Assembly: GCA_027943335.1 (NCBI GenBank)
Contig: BSBK01007743.1
Span: 72,001 to 136,000, forward strand
DNA: 64,000 nucleotides
Direction of reading: 5' to 3'
From: Chamaecyparis obtusa
Lineage: Eukaryota; Streptophyta; Pinopsida; Cupressales; Cupressaceae
Made by a program: the position numbers and the translations under genes. Shown one piece after another: positions 60,641 through 64,000 of this stretch. The first letter of the stretch is position 1. Each line of letters starts with the position of its first letter. Below the pieces are notes generated by a model that worked only from the letters and a program-made list of their open reading frames with translations, did no database searches and had not been told where the DNA came from.

Positions 60641-61871
60641 ATTCAAAGTGTATTAGATGGATGTAAAGACAACATTTCTGAATGGAGAGTTAGAAGAAGA
60701 AGTTTACATTGAGCAGCTTGAAGGTTTTCCTTTGACTAAAGAAGGAGATATGGTATGTAAATTGAAGAAAGCTTTCTATGGATTGAAACAAGAACCTAGA
60801 ACTTGGTATGGAAGACTTGATAAGTATTTGATAAAATTGGAATTTACTAAAGGTACAATGGATAGTAACTTGTACACAAAAGAAATCGAAAATGGTTTGT
60901 TGGTTGTAGTCATTTTTGTTGATGATATTATCTTTGGAGGAGAAGATGAAGCCAGTAATGGATTTGCAGATGAAATGAAGAATGAATTTGAAATGAGTAT
61001 GATTGGTGAAATGAAATACTTTTTAGGATTGCAGAGAACATAGAACAGTGATGGAATCTTTGTAAGTTAGACAAAGTACTTGAATGACTTGTTGAAGAGA
61101 TTTGGAATGGACAACTGAAAGCCAAATGAAAAACCTATGGTAATCAGACATAAGTTATCTAGCACAGATGAGACTCCTGCAATGGAATAGAAAAAGTCTA
61201 TATCTATGATTGGAGGATTGCAGTATTTAACTCTTACAAGACCTGATATATCACATGCAATTGGAATTGTAGTAAGATTTCAAGCTAAACCTAGAGAATC
61301 ACATTATGTAGCAGTAAAGAGGATACTGAGGTATTTAAGAGGCACAATTGAGTATAGATTATGGTATGAAAAATCTGATGATTTTACCTTATGTGTATAT
61401 ACATATGCAAATTGGGGAGGTAGTGTTGATGATAAGAAGAGCACAAGTGGAGGAGCATTTTTCCTTGGAGGAAGATTAGTTTCTTGGTTAAACAAGAAGC
61501 ATAATTGTATTTCATAGAGCATAGCATAAGCAGAATATATGGCAGTAGCAAACAATTGTAATTAGATAATTTGGATGAAGCAAATGTTGAAGGATATTGG
61601 AATAAAAAATTTTGAGCATGTTGTTATACATTTTGATAACACCAACACAATGAGTATGTCTAAGAAGCCTGTACTACATTCTAAGACACAACATATAGGG
61701 ATAAAGTATCATGTAGTGAGAGAGAAAGTGGCAGAGAAAGAAGGCAGACTTGAGTACATAAGCACAAAAGAGCAGATAGCAGATATATTTACAAAGCCTT
61801 TGCCAAAGGATACTTTTGAGTATCTAAGAGGTATGCTTGGGGTTATGCCCCAACCTACTTTTGAGAAGTGA
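60641..61871 (+). pseudogene. Copia RT and RNase H (truncated)
   Basis: RT: MDVKTTFLNGELEEEVYIEQ, CKLKKAFYGLKQEPRTWY and VIFVDDIIFGG, with FVDD in place of the usual YVDD. Its N-terminal part was removed by the deletion. RNase H: MIGGLQYLTLTRPDISHAI, then CVYTYANWGGSVDDKKSTSGG, where the catalytic Asp positions of YTDADW read YTYANW. It ends with EQIADIFTKPLPKDTFEYLRGMLG and the stop at ~61869. Several stops interrupt it. Confidence 0.9.
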
Positions 61872-62261
61872 TGCAGATTGTTGCATCCATCCAGTGGTAT
61901 ATGATCCTTATATTTCTTTTGGACTGGATAGTGGTACTTCCTCTATGGGGGAGTATGTGTATCTAAGTTGAGTCATGAGGACTCTAGTGAATGTATTTTT
62001 CTGAACAGTGTTTTTTGACATTGAAGTTATTGTTGACATAGTGATGAAACATCTGTCATTGATGTCAATGGGGGAGAAGCATGCATGAAAATCCATCTCT
62101 ACCATCTATTGGAGAGAATTGAATGGGATAATGAAGCAAGATTCGATTGATGAAGAGGATATGAAATTATTTTTGAGCAGCAGTGTGTGCAGCAGTGTTG
62201 GTATTCATGGAACATGCATGTTTTTCATCTTTATTTCCATCAATGCCAAATGGGGGAGATT
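61872..62261 (+). other. Copia 3' untranslated region and polypurine tract
   Basis: Non-coding DNA after pol, ending AAATGGGGGAGAT (62248-62260), the polypurine tract immediately before the 3' LTR. CTATGGGGGAGTATG-type segments also occur at ~61940. Confidence 0.75.
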
Positions 62262-63469
62262 TTTTAGAATGAATGTTGAATATATCCTATGGGGGATTAT
62301 TAGCAGCCATTCTATAGTAGTTTTTGTTGTTGTTGCATTCATGACTGTGATTGTCATTGATGTCAACATAGTGATCTACTAAAGATTAGCCGAGAAGCAG
62401 ACAGTGTTTGAGTTAGCACACTTGGGATATTGAAGATGAAGCTATGAAAAGTTGAGGACTTACTCTATGATATTCTATAAGATCATGGTTAAGAGCCTAG
62501 ACAAAAATTCATTTATTCATGGAAGTTATGAGGATTTGAGTGGAAGCAATATTTAGGCAGTGTCTCTGAGTAGCGATTTGTGGAAATCAGATGATATATC
62601 CTAATCGGGATTGAGTCTGGTTATGTGGAGTCGAATAGTAGTTGAAGACATGTTGATAGTGATGTGGATGAGAGGGAAAGGTCTGAGGTTGCACGAGTGA
62701 AGAATTATATTAATTGAAAGCTGACAGTTTTGTGTAATTTTTCTGTAACATGTGGAAACTTTTATTTTGTAATTTGTATGCTGACTCATTTGTTATTATT
62801 TGAGTGTGGTATAAAGGAAGGAATGTTTTCCTTGTTGTATTATGCAATTGTAATATGTAATATGTAATTATGAAAGTGAATTACAGAATTGTGTAATACT
62901 TGTTGAAGGAGGATATGCGAAGTACAAAGATCTGGTATTTAGATCCGATGAAGTAGTTGGTGCAATTTTGCACAGTCAGAGGAGAAGTATTGAATTATTG
63001 ATTAGTAATCTTTTGGTATTATTATGTTGAGTAATATAAAGACCATTTGGATAGTGAGTTCAATGATCTTCACCAAAAAATGTTTGGGCAGTGGGTCCTT
63101 CTGTCTTCTATAACTCCTAACACATAGAATCTTTTAGCAGTGATTCAAAGTCTCCTAACATGGACTCATATGTACTGAATTTATTTCATAAGACTCCTAG
63201 TAGAGTCCATCCTTTCACAAGGAATATTCATATTAGTGCATCTTTTTTGGTCATGATTCCCACTGGGGTTTACTCTTTGATCAAGAGGTTCCCTAGTCAA
63301 CATATCTTGTGTTATTGTGTCATTGTGTATGTATATCTTTCTATGGTTGTTGATTACATTGCTTACATGGTTGAAATATACTAAAGTTTTTAAAAGTTGT
63401 AGTTATTTGATAACTAATTCACCCCCCCCCCCCCCTCTCAGTTATCTTGGTGGACTTTACTTTCTAACA
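62262..63469 (+). repeat. Copia 3' LTR
   Basis: A 1208-bp copy of the 5' LTR. A pure C run (CACCCCCCCCCCCCC) near 63420 corresponds to CACCCCCCC in the 5' copy. It ends TTTCTAACA and is followed by TGTGA. Confidence 0.92.
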
Positions 63470-63474
63470 TGTGA

Positions 63475-64000
63475 TGGAGTCTATAAAGTCAAGTGACAAA
63501 TTGATGTCTCATGCTACTCAGATTCATGCATTCTAATATTCCAATTAACTTGAACCTTTGAACTTATAAAGTTCAGATTTTCAAAGGTCATCCATACCCA
63601 CTCAGCGAATGTAATCATTATAAAGATGGTTGGAGAAATAAGCGTAGGAGGGATATTGTCAACTAGCCTCACATTTAAAAGTTGTAATAGGAAATTTATC
63701 ATGGAAAGATAAGCCCTTGATGATGGGCTCCTAAGTAGCCATCTTTTTCACTACTTTTTATCCTCTTTCTAGAACAAGTTGATTGCACATAGACATGAAT
63801 TTATGGTTTTAAGCATATGAACTTATGGTTTCTATGTATATGTTATATATATGTGTGTGTGTGTGTGAACATAAGTTGGAAATGCGGATACCTCTAAAGA
63901 CATAATATATGCTTAAATTCATGGACAAGAATGGTGAATATAATAGTTATACATGTTAATGGATGTTTCCTCTCCTAAGCTATGGTTTGGGTAGTTACCT
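63475..64000. other. Flank of the copia element, no gene seen
   Basis: This continues the pre-insertion DNA of 52191-53449. A (TG)n run lies at ~63852-63868. Short frames only. Confidence 0.45.

Larger units (their letters stand above)
53450..63469 (+). mobile_element. Ty1/copia retrotransposon with gypsy inserted in its 5' LTR
   Basis: The 5' LTR spans 53450-54592 plus 58534-58592 and the 3' LTR is 62262-63469. TGTGA is duplicated at 53445-53449 and 63470-63474. After the 5' LTR come TGGTATCAGAGC (58595-58606), gag, protease, integrase, RT and RNase H in copia order. Removing the nested gypsy leaves about 6.1 kb. The pol has an internal deletion joining the integrase to the RT, and many stops. 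The two LTRs are still similar (for example shared CTGAATATATCCTATGGGGG-type starts), so it is moderately old. Confidence 0.92.

Overview
The window looks like nuclear DNA of a land plant with a large, repeat-filled genome, possibly a gymnosperm. The evidence is stacked nested LTR retrotransposons, an RNase H-bearing plant LINE, a purine-permease gene, a BIR-type LRR receptor-kinase fragment and a mitochondrial cox1 fragment. No database could be consulted, so the species is not named. The only intact-looking host gene is a purine permease (PUP family) at 50213-51313 on the minus strand.

Region 1 (1-5540) is a decayed duplicate of the 5' part and upstream DNA of that permease. It is split by a 5'-truncated LINE (1363-5103) flanked by a 14-bp target-site duplication (TSD). 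Region 2 (5695-7330) holds a degenerate Ty1/copia fragment with a mitochondrial cox1-like piece inside it.

Region 3 (7971-45358) is one nested stack, inferred from matching termini and TSDs. A gag-only copia element (LTRs 7971-8767 and 44608-45358, minus strand) sits in a BIR-like LRR receptor-kinase pseudogene. A very large terminal-inverted-repeat DNA transposon (9555-42240, 4-bp TSD AACA) sits inside the copia element. Inside the transposon are an 18.1-kb Tat-type Ty3/gypsy element (12994-31110, TSD ATATG) with a plant-mobile-domain relic in antisense, and a 993-bp relative of the transposon itself (11589-12581, TSD ACCT). A solo LTR (42250-43355, TSD TGATC) landed beside its right end.

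The transposon is the most unusual object here. From its ends inward it has matching TIRs, clusters of a palindrome built on CTTTCGATCGAAAG, and kilobase arrays of one TAGGACCTAATTAG-like motif placed in opposite orientation on the two sides. The right array fills intron 1 of a six-exon transposase-like gene (41131 to 33867, minus). A companion coding region (31351-33069, plus) is not recognised. Most stop codons in the transposase frame are TGA or TAG/TAA codons that a single C-to-T change would produce, which suggests decay of a once-coding gene. I could not assign it to a transposon superfamily.

Region 4 (45359-53449) carries the LRR pseudogene, a near-perfect hairpin, intergenic DNA and the permease gene with its duplicated upstream region. 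Region 5 (53450-63469, TSD TGTGA) is a copia element with a deleted pol. Its 5' LTR was invaded by a gag-protease-only gypsy element (54593-58533, minus). The last 0.5 kb is the copia flank.
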